From: an uncultured Bacteroidales bacterium
Lineage (GTDB): Bacteria > Bacteroidota > Bacteroidia > Bacteroidales > F082
Reading direction: 5' to 3'
NCBI GenBank assembly: GCA_937877465.1
Contig: CALFIT010000054.1
Span: 1-14,700, forward strand
Length of the DNA stretch: 14,700 bases
A model generated the notes under the pieces. The model was given only the letters and a program-made list of their open reading frames with translations, did no database searches and was not told where the DNA came from. Positions 6,520 through 13,760 of the stretch are shown here, piece after piece (positions within the stretch are counted from its first letter, which is position 1; the number at the start of each line of letters is the position of its first letter). Made by a program: the position numbers and the translations under genes.

Positions 6520-8034
6520 ATGAAGCATACGATTAGAGTCATATCATTGTTTTTGTTGGTGTTGGCTTACGGTCAGGACTTGTTTTCGCAGACTGAATAT
6601 CAACAGTTTACCTATCCGAGCGGACAAGTTTCGTCGGAAGGTTGGCTGCGCGACGGCAAGCCCGACGGCCTTTGGAAGACCTACTACGAGAGCGGCCAGC
6701 TGAAATCCATCGGCAGGCGCACCGACTTCCTCTTGGACAGCACATGGGTGTTTTTTGGCGAGAAAGGCGATACCACTTTGGTGGTCAACTACAAGCACGA
6801 CTTGAAGAATGGCGAGCGTTTCACTTATAGTGAAACCGAGGTGATGGTGGAGCCTTTCGTCAACGACGTGAGGCAAGGCGAGGGGCGCAGGATGGACAGG
6901 CGAGGGCATGTGTTGCAGACCATCAACTTTATCAACGGCTTGGAGGAAGGCATCTCGCCCGTGTTCGACACCTTGGGCGTGTTGAAGGAAATCGTCACCT
7001 ACCGCAAGGGCTTCGTCATGACCCGCGAAGCCTTGAACCGCTACGACCGCGAAGGCAAGAAACATGGCTATTGGAAGACCTTCTTCGACGACTGGAGTCT
7101 GCACACAGAATGTTATTATAAACATGGTTTGAGAGACGGGTTCTACAAGGAATACGACGAAAAAGGCAACCTGAATAAAATCACCAAGTTCGTCAACGAT
7201 GTGGAGCAAGTGCTGACTGCCGACCAAAAGCCCCTCGTGATGCAGCGCGAGTATTATCCTAACGGCAAGGTGCGGCGTGAGGCCTCGTTCCGCGACGGCA
7301 AGCGCGAAGGCGTGTGGCGCGAGTTTGACGAAGAGGGCAATGTCATCAAGTCGCAGACCTACAAGAAAGGCGCGTTGGTGGGCGAGGGCATCGTCGGAAC
7401 AGACGGCAAGCGGCGCGGCGAATACAAGGAGTTCTATCCCGACAGCACCTTGCGTGCCGAAGGGCTTTTCATCGACGGCTTACGCTCGGGCGAGTGGAAG
7501 TTCTACTACCACGACGGCAAGGTGCAAGAAGTGGGCACCTACAAGGAAGGCAACCCCGACGGCGTTTGGGTTTGGTACCACGAAAACGGACAAAAGCAGA
7601 TTGAGGAACAGTTCTACAAAGGCCAGCCCAACGGACCTTACAAGGAATACGACGCCAAAGGCAACCTCATCGTCAGCGGCACCTATTTCGACGGCATGAA
7701 AAACGGCAAGTGGATCGAGCAAATCGGCGACATGCGCACCGAAGGCGAGTACCGCAACGACAAGCAGGTGGGCGAGTGGACGTCGTACTACGACAACGAC
7801 AAGATGGCCTTCCGAGGCAAGTTCAACGCGGGCTATCCCGACGGCGAGCATTTCTTCTATTACCCTAACGGCAAGTTGCGCGAGATACAAGTGTATTCGG
7901 CAGGCGTCAAGAACGGCGAATGGAAGAAATATTTAGACACGGGCGAGCTGTATTTCACCATCACCTACAAGCAAGGCACCGAGGTGAAGTATGACGGCGA
8001 GGCCTTGGACGACGATGAAATCATTAAGGAGTAA
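6520..8034 (+). CDS. Exported MORN_2-repeat protein
   Basis: A 504-residue protein with a Sec signal peptide (MKHTIRVISLFLLVLAYG, cleavage near DLFSQ). The rest is a long series of roughly 23-residue repeats of the MORN_2 type, with pattern DGK.(D/E)G.W..YYE.GQLK: for example residues 44-62, then YYPNGKVRREASFRDGKREG, YYHDGKVQEVGTYKEGNPDG and YYPNGKLREIQVYSAGVKNG. About 14 repeats are visible, giving an extended beta-solenoid-like sheet. Automatic annotation often calls such proteins YwqK-family antitoxins, but nothing here points to a toxin partner; an envelope scaffold or binding protein is more reasonable (inference). An acidic tail ends in ALDDDEIIKE. It has its own TAATTTTG promoter and is separated from the downstream regulator gene by 40 bp with only a weak hairpin (8041-8053), so read-through is likely. 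Confidence 0.85.
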   Translation: MKHTIRVISLFLLVLAYGQDLFSQTEYQQFTYPSGQVSSEGWLRDGKPDGLWKTYYESGQLKSIGRRTDFLLDSTWVFFGEKGDTTLVVNYKHDLKNGERFTYSETEVMVEPFVNDVRQGEGRRMDRRGHVLQTINFINGLEEGISPVFDTLGVLKEIVTYRKGFVMTREALNRYDREGKKHGYWKTFFDDWSLHTECYYKHGLRDGFYKEYDEKGNLNKITKFVNDVEQVLTADQKPLVMQREYYPNGKVRREASFRDGKREGVWREFDEEGNVIKSQTYKKGALVGEGIVGTDGKRRGEYKEFYPDSTLRAEGLFIDGLRSGEWKFYYHDGKVQEVGTYKEGNPDGVWVWYHENGQKQIEEQFYKGQPNGPYKEYDAKGNLIVSGTYFDGMKNGKWIEQIGDMRTEGEYRNDKQVGEWTSYYDNDKMAFRGKFNAGYPDGEHFFYYPNGKLREIQVYSAGVKNGEWKKYLDTGELYFTITYKQGTEVKYDGEALDDDEIIKE

Positions 8035-8074
8035 ATAGATAAGCATATTGCTTGGTTTTTCATACGAAGAAATA

Positions 8075-10186
8075 ATGAACAAGTGCTTGAATGTCATAGG
8101 TGTATTGATGGGATTGTTGCTCTTTACCTGTTGCGGTAAAGAAACCCCAAGGCAATCTGAAGCGCGCTATAGTAGCGAGTCACATGCGGCATTGGCTGAG
8201 ATTGACTCGCTGATGTGGCGGCGGGCTGATAGTGCTTTGACATTGTTGTTGGAGTTTGCAGTAAGCCCCGAAGCGGACAGTCTGAATGTGTTTGAAGGGC
8301 ACTACTGCCAACTACTGATCTCGGAGCTGCTGTATAAGAACTATGCGGCTCAGACCAATCGCACGGAACTGTTGCAGGCAGTGGCGTATTTCGACAGCCT
8401 TGTGCGAGAGGCTCCCCCTTTGCAAAGGGGGGCGGGGGGATTAAAAAACCCGCAATCTCCTGAACATAACGACAACATTACCTTTCTAAATGCCCGCGCC
8501 CATTATATTAATGGAGCAGGCTTTTATGAGCAGGGCGACGTGGTGAGCGCTTGTGCGGAATACCTAAAGGCATTGGAAGTGATTGAGGAAAAACTTGACA
8601 AGAAATCACCAAAAGGAAAGGATGCCGTGTTTATGTTCTATACATATAATAGACTATTGTCACTTTTTTCAACGCAGTTTATGATGGATCCCGCTATTTT
8701 TTGCTGTGAACAAGCTTTGGCTTGCTGCCAAAACGAGCCCACCTTATCTAAAGAGATACCGAATACTTATTATCACATGGGGAAGCAATATGACAAGAAA
8801 GGGGAAAAGGATATTGCAAGATATTATTATGGGATGGCTATTGAAGGATTATCCGACATTAATAATCCTGTTTATCGGGACGCCATGTCCACGAAAGCAC
8901 TTTGTGACTATCAGGTTGGGTTAGGGGTTGATTCCTCATTAACTACGATACGGCAAATGCTTTCCCATGCAAACAGCGAGAAGGAAAAGTTGACTCGTTT
9001 TCTTACAATTGGGGTCATTTTTACCATTGAGCAATCCATAGATTCTGCTTTATATTATTTAGAACCAATTTATGAAAGTAAGGATAACATATCCCTACAA
9101 ACGCAGGCCGCAGAATATTTGCTTGTCAATTATGACAATACCGAAAACAAGGAGAAAGCAGAAGGATGTATGCGGTTTTTATCCGACCATAAGAAATCGG
9201 AGGGAGAAACAAAAGCTTTTGTCTCGAAAATTGAAACTATGTATAAGGATTACATAAATCAAAAGCAAGAAAAAGAGGCGGAAGAAGCACGAGAAATGGC
9301 GGTCAGAAAAGCCATGAGCATAATTATTCCGGTTGCCATTGGGGCTGTCTTGGTTATCATTGTTTCGGCGAAGTTGAGAAACAAGAAATTGCTAAAAGAA
9401 CAACGAGAAGAAGCAGATAGGGCGCTTGGAGAGGCGGAGCAAGAACACGGCAAGGAACTGAGGCTGTGGCAAGCGGAGGCTGACGAGATTTTGGAAGAAA
9501 CAAAGAAGAAATACGAGGGAGAACTAAGACAATTGAGAATAGAGACAGACCAACAGTTGGAGGAGATTGAAAGGAAGCACCAACAGTGGATGGCCGAAGC
9601 AAAAGAACGGCAAGAGGAGGAATTGAGAGTGCAGAGAGACCTGTCGGAAAAGGAGATAGAAAAAACAAAGAAGCGGCATGAGGAAGAATTGGAAACGGAA
9701 CGGCTGGCCTACCAAACGGAGCAGGAAGCCTTGCGGCAAAGCCTACAGCAGCAGGAAGCAAAAATCCACGCTTTGGAAAATACCTTAAGCCTACAGCGCA
9801 TAGAGGCAGAGCTTCAGCGCGAGGAATTCCTGAAGGAGTCCGTATGCGGCAAAATAAACGACAGCATCAGGAACCTCCATATTACCGCGAGGGAGGGCTC
9901 AAAAAAGATTGTTACTCTGACTGAAGAGGATGCCCTCGCTTTGAAGGAAGCCGTGTTGAGGCATTATCCGAACTTCGAGGCCGTCCTGCTTAGCAAGAAT
10001 CCCAAGCTGGGCACAGACGACCTTTTGTTGTGCTATTTGTATCTTTTGGGCCTGGACGAGCGGCAGATTGCCGCATTGATGTGTAAGACCTATTCAGCCA
10101 TCAAGAAAAGGGCCAAGGCCTTGAGAGATTCCATGACCTTGGAGGAGCCCTTGTCAGACTACATCCTGAGGTTCTCCACCTTCTAA
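8075..10186 (+). CDS. TPR / transmembrane / coiled-coil / HTH regulator
   Basis: A 703-residue protein. I chose the ATG at 8075 because it begins the signal sequence MNKCLNVIGVLMGLLLFTCC (possible lipobox at Cys19/Cys20); the upstream alternative is a TTG at 8048. Residues ~35-400 are helical with TPR-like pairs such as NARAHYINGAGFYEQGDVVS and NTYYHMGKQYDKKGEKDIAR. Residues ~414-432 (SIIIPVAIGAVLVIIVSA) form a membrane helix. Residues ~437-600 are a long charged coiled coil rich in E, K and Q. Residues ~640-690 are a GerE/LuxR-like HTH (DDLLLCYLYLLGLDERQIAA, then TYSAIKKRAKALRDSM). The layout implies periplasmic sensing coupled to cytoplasmic DNA binding, as known for Bacteroidetes membrane-bound one-component regulators. 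The HTH is paralogous to that at 1-230. An in-frame palindromic repeat encodes PPLQRGAGG near residues 113-122. Likely targets are the downstream envelope genes (inference). Confidence 0.85.
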   Translation: MNKCLNVIGVLMGLLLFTCCGKETPRQSEARYSSESHAALAEIDSLMWRRADSALTLLLEFAVSPEADSLNVFEGHYCQLLISELLYKNYAAQTNRTELLQAVAYFDSLVREAPPLQRGAGGLKNPQSPEHNDNITFLNARAHYINGAGFYEQGDVVSACAEYLKALEVIEEKLDKKSPKGKDAVFMFYTYNRLLSLFSTQFMMDPAIFCCEQALACCQNEPTLSKEIPNTYYHMGKQYDKKGEKDIARYYYGMAIEGLSDINNPVYRDAMSTKALCDYQVGLGVDSSLTTIRQMLSHANSEKEKLTRFLTIGVIFTIEQSIDSALYYLEPIYESKDNISLQTQAAEYLLVNYDNTENKEKAEGCMRFLSDHKKSEGETKAFVSKIETMYKDYINQKQEKEAEEAREMAVRKAMSIIIPVAIGAVLVIIVSAKLRNKKLLKEQREEADRALGEAEQEHGKELRLWQAEADEILEETKKKYEGELRQLRIETDQQLEEIERKHQQWMAEAKERQEEELRVQRDLSEKEIEKTKKRHEEELETERLAYQTEQEALRQSLQQQEAKIHALENTLSLQRIEAELQREEFLKESVCGKINDSIRNLHITAREGSKKIVTLTEEDALALKEAVLRHYPNFEAVLLSKNPKLGTDDLLLCYLYLLGLDERQIAALMCKTYSAIKKRAKALRDSMTLEEPLSDYILRFSTF
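8414..8431. repeat. 18-bp palindromic repeat inside the regulator CDS
   Basis: CCCCCTTTGCAAAGGGGG is a perfect 18-bp palindrome, followed by GCGGGGGGATTAAAAAACCC. Sequences of this form are a familiar intergenic palindrome in Bacteroidetes genomes (from memory). Here it sits inside the reading frame, keeps it open, and adds the low-complexity peptide PPLQRGAGGLKN between helical repeats. Confidence 0.75.
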
Positions 10187-10206
10187 AGGAATGCAAAGGA
10201 CGAAAA

Positions 10207-10228
10207 AATTCCAACATAATTCCAACAT
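10207..10228 (+). promoter_or_regulatory. 11-bp tandem repeat, possible operator
   Basis: AATTCCAACAT occurs twice back to back (10207-10217, 10218-10228). The 11-bp spacing puts both copies on the same face of the helix. It ends 29 bp before a -7 element at 10258, a typical place for an activator to bind. Confidence 0.45.
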
Positions 10229-10257
10229 GAAATGATTCTCGTGTTTTGGCAATGGAG

Positions 10258-10265
10258 TATTTTTG
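10258..10265 (+). promoter_or_regulatory. -7 promoter element for the thioredoxin-like lipoprotein operon
   Basis: TATTTTTG matches TAnnTTTG. A start near 10272 would give a leader of about 96 nt before the ATG at 10368. No standard -33 element was found, which fits an activator-dependent promoter. Confidence 0.4.
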
Positions 10266-10367
10266 CCCTGCTTTCATTCATAATGATGAGTTGTACTTTA
10301 TTGACAAGAACGCGTACAACAGAAACAGTGACTCTCTTTTTTTTAATGTTTATCAAATAGAAATCCA

Positions 10368-10838
10368 ATGAAAAATACAATAATTATTACAATAATGTCA
10401 TTGATGCTTTTAGTATCGTGCGGTTCAGACAAAAGAATAAAACTGTTCAATAGTAAAATCCAACAACATTATTCTGAACTGGAAGGAAATACAGTCGATT
10501 TAGCCAAAATCAATGCAATAATTCTTTTGCCACGAGAAGGCTGTGAAGGATGTATATCTGATGCAAGCCAAATGGCCATAGACTTGTTAGCGGAACGAAG
10601 TGATATTGCTGTGATTTTTACGGTTGTCAATGATTTGAAACTTCTACACAGACAATACGGCAATTCATTATTGAAAAATAACTTGGTTAGCATGGATTTA
10701 CAAAACCTATTCAGAGATGACAGGGTAATGTCTATCTATCCTCAAATTGCTTATATGAAAAACGGCAAGTGCTATAAAGTTGAGGAGTTTGGGAATGAAA
10801 GTGAGGAGTTTATGAGATTGTTTAATCCAACTAATTAG
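10368..10838 (+). CDS. Thioredoxin-like lipoprotein with CxxC motif
   Basis: A 156-residue lipoprotein: a signal peptide of ~17 residues ends in lipobox LVSC with lipidated Cys18. The mature part has the shape of a small thioredoxin fold: a beta strand (AIILLPREG), redox motif CEGC (Cys59, Cys62) leading into a helix (SDASQMAIDLLAERSD), a second strand (IAVIFTVVN), and near the C-terminus YPQIAYMKNGK, which fits the cis-proline strand of thioredoxins. It would sit in the periplasm facing the outer or inner membrane and could reduce, oxidise or deliver disulfides. Its stop is only 6 bp from the start of the outer-membrane receptor gene, so the two are certainly arranged as an operon and probably act together. 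The base composition is more AT-rich than that of the receptor. The fold is inferred from motif placement. Confidence 0.75.
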   Translation: MKNTIIITIMSLMLLVSCGSDKRIKLFNSKIQQHYSELEGNTVDLAKINAIILLPREGCEGCISDASQMAIDLLAERSDIAVIFTVVNDLKLLHRQYGNSLLKNNLVSMDLQNLFRDDRVMSIYPQIAYMKNGKCYKVEEFGNESEEFMRLFNPTN

Positions 10839-10844
10839 ATACCG

Positions 10845-13295
10845 ATGAAAAGCAAAAGTCTATTATTGTTAGTTATCTTATTCGCCTGCCAGTCGGTTCT
10901 GGCTCAGCAGGTGATGGAGATTTCGGGTAGAGTTGTTGCCCAAGGCAGTGAAGAAGCATTGCCTTTTGCCAACATTGCGGCATACGCACCCAACGATTCC
11001 TTGACGGCGGGAACCCTGTCGGACGAGAAGGGGCGTTTCACGCTAAAATGCGACTGCTCGGACGGCTGCTATCTCATCGTCAGCTATCTCGGGATGGAAC
11101 CGCAGCGCATCACAGCAATGCAATGGCAGGGCACACGGCGCAACCTCGGAAAGATTGTGCTTTCGCCTTCGGCGACCATGCTGGAAACAGTGACGGTGGC
11201 AGACACAACACCAGTTATCGACCGCCGTTTCGACCGTACTGTGGTGAAAATCGAAGAAACGCGAAAAGCCACGGCGCATACCATCTATGATGTTTTGCGC
11301 AGTTTGCCCGGCCTCGCCGTGGACGAAGCGGGCAACATGAGCTACAACGGGGCAACGCCCGCCGTTTATGTCGATGACAGCCCTTCCGACTTGTTGTTTC
11401 CCGTGCTGGAAAGCATTCCTATCGACCGCATCGAAAAAGTGGAACTCATCGACGCAGCCGTGCAGCAAGGGGGCGAAGGACGCGGCGGCATCATCAACAT
11501 CAGGTTGCGGGCGGCTGATGAAGGTCTCAGCGGATCATTGGCCACAAAGCCTTCCACCTACAACTTCAAGGAACTCAATGATTCAGAAAATTCGTTGAAC
11601 CTGAATTACAAGCGCAAGAAGTTCATCTGGATTGCCAACGCCAGTTTCCGCACCACCGACAATACGTCAAGCTATACCATGAAAAAGGATTTCAGACCGA
11701 CAGGCACCCCTATCATTGTCAACGAGGAGCAATCGGCTGACAACAGCTACCGTGTTTCGGGAAACAGCCTCGGTTTCATCTACCAACCCAACGATTACAC
11801 GAAACTCACTGTGTCGGGAAGCTACAGCTTATCGTCGTCGGTAAAGACAATGGGTAGGCTTACGGAGGAGCGGCATGGCGAGACCAACGACCTGATTAGC
11901 CAAATCAAAGCTGCGGGCACGGACTACCAACGTTCCACACCGAATTTCGGTATTGGCATCAACTTCTACCGTCAATTCAGCAACAGCAGCAACCATTACC
12001 TTAACACCTCGGCGTATGTGTCGGCCTATAACGACCGCTTCTATGGCGATTACAGCGAGGCATACAGCGTCCTAGTCGGCTTGACATCAGACAGCCTTTA
12101 CACGGAAAGATTCGACAACCACCTGTCGAAAACCCCGACGGTGTATGTCAATGCCTTTTACAACAATCCGTTGGGCGACAAGCTCAACTGGAGTGTCCGC
12201 TACATCTTCGATGCGACTTTCAACAGAAAAGTATCGTCGGAATACTTTTCCAACGAAGAGCCTGTGTTGATGAAAAACCAAGGCCAGCGTTATCATTCGG
12301 CCTACAACTACCTCTCGTCGAACCTTACCTATTTCGCTGGTAGCTGGAGGCTGACAGGCGGCATTAGCTTGGAAGACAAAGCCTTTGACGGCCAATTCAA
12401 CTATTACGACGAGTTGGCTGGTGCCGACGAGACACAGTTGGTGGGCAAGAACTATTTCAGGATCATACCCTCGGCAACGGTGCGCTATTCTTTTAACTGG
12501 CAACACAGCATCAGCCTGACCTTGGCGAACACATGGGAATATCCCGATTTTGAGCGGCTGAAGGACTTCATCGACAAGCGCACCAACTATCAATGGAGCA
12601 CGGGCAATCCCGACCTGAAGCCTTCGCCCAACTACTCGGCTTATTTGAAATACGAGTTGTTCCAGAACACATGGAATTTCACGCCAAGTATTTTCGTCAA
12701 ATACCAGGACAATCTGATAGCGAACATTCCTCTGCAAATCGACCCGCTTACCCGAATGCTTTATCCCGTCAATATCGCCCAGCAGACCAAAATAGGCCTT
12801 GACCTTTCGGCGGGTTTCAGAATCAAGAAATTGAGCGTGAACCTATATTCGAGTTTTTACTATACCCAGTTCCGCATTTGCGAAGGTCAGACCTACGAGG
12901 GTGTGGACCTCTCCAACGCATACCCCAATAGCCATGACCTCAACGGACATGCCTATTGCATGGTGACCTACAGGATTAAATCCGTCAACTTGAGCAGTCA
13001 GCTGAACTATTGGAACACGGGTGCTCGTTTCAATGGCCATTCCAATGACTATGTGACGCTCTCGATCAACGCTTCTCGCAATTTCTTCAAAAACAAGCTG
13101 CTTGTCAATTTGGGAGTCAGCAACCTATTGAGGAACCTGTCGCCCAACACAAACCATACGGAGAATCTGGGCGTAATCACGGATTCGGAGACGTTCGGCT
13201 ATTATAACAAGCCCATGTTCAATTTGAGCTTGCGCTATAATTTCAGATACGGAAGCCGTAATACGGAGAATGTTCAGGGGATGAGGTATTTTTAA
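10845..13295 (+). CDS. TonB-receptor-like outer-membrane beta-barrel protein (OMP_b-brl_3 type)
   Basis: An 816-residue outer-membrane protein with a Sec signal peptide (cleavage near SVLAQ). Residues ~24-108 are a carboxypeptidase-regulatory-like beta-sandwich (EISGRVVAQGSEEALPFANI, then SDEKGRFTL). Residues ~141-220 are a plug-like domain (TIYDVLRSLPGLAVDEAGNM, then PAVYVDDSP, then DRIEKVELIDAAVQQGGEGR, then GGIINIRLR). Residues ~230-816 are alternating aromatic beta strands ending in RYF, a typical barrel C-terminus. Unlike SusC it is shorter and has no SusD partner here, so it fits the beta-barrel family with a CarboxypepD_reg N-terminus rather than a glycan importer. The substrate is unknown. 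The mature N-terminal domain has three close cysteines (Cys69, Cys71, Cys75), notable next to a thioredoxin-like lipoprotein. It is co-transcribed with its neighbours (6 bp upstream gap, 19 bp downstream). Confidence 0.88.
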   Translation: MKSKSLLLLVILFACQSVLAQQVMEISGRVVAQGSEEALPFANIAAYAPNDSLTAGTLSDEKGRFTLKCDCSDGCYLIVSYLGMEPQRITAMQWQGTRRNLGKIVLSPSATMLETVTVADTTPVIDRRFDRTVVKIEETRKATAHTIYDVLRSLPGLAVDEAGNMSYNGATPAVYVDDSPSDLLFPVLESIPIDRIEKVELIDAAVQQGGEGRGGIINIRLRAADEGLSGSLATKPSTYNFKELNDSENSLNLNYKRKKFIWIANASFRTTDNTSSYTMKKDFRPTGTPIIVNEEQSADNSYRVSGNSLGFIYQPNDYTKLTVSGSYSLSSSVKTMGRLTEERHGETNDLISQIKAAGTDYQRSTPNFGIGINFYRQFSNSSNHYLNTSAYVSAYNDRFYGDYSEAYSVLVGLTSDSLYTERFDNHLSKTPTVYVNAFYNNPLGDKLNWSVRYIFDATFNRKVSSEYFSNEEPVLMKNQGQRYHSAYNYLSSNLTYFAGSWRLTGGISLEDKAFDGQFNYYDELAGADETQLVGKNYFRIIPSATVRYSFNWQHSISLTLANTWEYPDFERLKDFIDKRTNYQWSTGNPDLKPSPNYSAYLKYELFQNTWNFTPSIFVKYQDNLIANIPLQIDPLTRMLYPVNIAQQTKIGLDLSAGFRIKKLSVNLYSSFYYTQFRICEGQTYEGVDLSNAYPNSHDLNGHAYCMVTYRIKSVNLSSQLNYWNTGARFNGHSNDYVTLSINASRNFFKNKLLVNLGVSNLLRNLSPNTNHTENLGVITDSETFGYYNKPMFNLSLRYNFRYGSRNTENVQGMRYF

Positions 13296-13314
13296 CAATA
13301 AAAATGATAATAAT

Positions 13315-13554
13315 ATGAAAAGAAAAGCTATGATTTTTATTCTCACAGCAATGGTAGCAGCCCTGGCCGCCCTGCTGCTGGCGGGATGCCAAGAAGGAAA
13401 CCGAACGAGGAATCCTTCCCAAAAGGAAAATGTTGAACAAACCGAAATCAAAGCAGATAGCTTGAAAGAAGACTCCATGAAAGCCTTCTATGAGCGGATG
13501 CGGCGGTGGAATGCCCTGCACGGCGGAATGCGACAAAGGGAGAGCGACAAATGA
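13315..13554 (+). CDS. Small lipoprotein of unknown function
   Basis: A 79-residue protein with a strong type II signal peptide: MKRK, a hydrophobic core, and lipobox LAGC with lipidated Cys25. The mature 54 residues are polar and mostly charged (K, E, R), with no recognisable domain; the segment SLKEDSMKAFYERMRRWN is predicted helical. It starts 19 bp after the barrel gene on the same strand, so it likely belongs to the same operon and may be an accessory of that receptor (inference). A hairpin overlaps its stop codon. Confidence 0.65.
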   Translation: MKRKAMIFILTAMVAALAALLLAGCQEGNRTRNPSQKENVEQTEIKADSLKEDSMKAFYERMRRWNALHGGMRQRESDK

Positions 13555-13563
13555 GCTCTCCCT
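13537..13563 (+). terminator. Hairpin overlapping the stop codon of the small lipoprotein
   Basis: AGGGAGAGC (13537-13545) and GCTCTCCCT (13555-13563) form a perfect 9-bp stem; the TGA stop (13552-13554) lies in its 9-nt loop. There is no T-run after it. It probably marks the end of the three-gene operon, as a terminator or 3'-end stabiliser. Confidence 0.45.
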
Positions 13564-13624
13564 AAACGGATGTAACGATTCTACGACGCATTTGGCTTTG
13601 GCAGGTTAGTTAGTGAAAAATTCG

Positions 13625-13632
13625 TAAATTTG
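13625..13632 (+). promoter_or_regulatory. -7 promoter element upstream of the AlbA_2 remnant
   Basis: TAAATTTG matches TAnnTTTG and lies 24 bp before the ATG at 13657; a TTTG at 13597-13600 may be the -33 element. It appears to be the original promoter of the truncated gene. Confidence 0.45.
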
Positions 13633-13656
13633 CGGCATAAAACAAAGGAAGCCTTT

Positions 13657-13752
13657 ATGAACGAAAACACTATAAAAGCGGCATTGAAGAAAGGAGAAAG
13701 GGTTACGCTGGAGTGCAAGAAAGTCTGTTGTATGCAGTTTAATTTTGAATAG
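13657..13752 (+). pseudogene. N-terminal remnant of an AlbA_2-domain (Schlafen-type) regulator
   Basis: A 31-codon frame reading MNENTIKAALKKGERVTLEC, then KKVCCMQFNFE and a stop. The stretch ETIK.AL.KGERVTLECKK is the usual N-terminus of AlbA_2 (Schlafen AlbA_2) putative transcriptional regulators or RecG-like helicase-related proteins in Bacteroidetes, which normally run to 400-500 residues and end in a winged helix. Homology stops right after ECKK, so nearly the whole gene is lost. It keeps an upstream -7 element, and its last codons contain the TAATTTTG that may now serve ldcA, whose ATG is 8 bp past the stop. It is most likely a decayed fragment, though a short translated leader is possible. 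The family call rests on a short but distinctive match. Confidence 0.6.
13740..13747 (+). promoter_or_regulatory. -7 promoter element for ldcA, inside the AlbA_2 remnant
   Basis: TAATTTTG, the same octamer as at 820, 5955 (minus) and 6492, lies 13 bp before the ldcA ATG. The implied leader is very short (~7 nt), so the upstream TAAATTTG at 13625 may be the main start. Confidence 0.35.
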
Positions 13753-13760
13753 TCATTTAA

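Noticed and set aside
6544..7227. 227-codon frame on - inside the MORN gene
   Set aside because: Antisense shadow produced by the repetitive codons of the MORN repeats.
6520..8034. YwqK-type antitoxin of a toxin-antitoxin system
   Set aside because: That label comes from MORN_2 repeats in general; this protein has a signal peptide and no adjacent toxin gene.
8041..8060. Terminator between the MORN gene and the regulator
   Set aside because: AAGCA/TGCTT is only a 5-bp stem with five T's two bases later; too weak to call.
10232..10360. 42-codon frame with a lipobox-like IMMSC near its start
   Set aside because: Its ATG lies upstream of the predicted transcription start of the following operon, and the C-terminal part looks random; possible but unsupported.
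10845..13295. SusC-type receptor of a polysaccharide utilisation locus
   Set aside because: The barrel is shorter than typical SusC, and there is no SusD, glycoside hydrolase or hybrid two-component regulator nearby.
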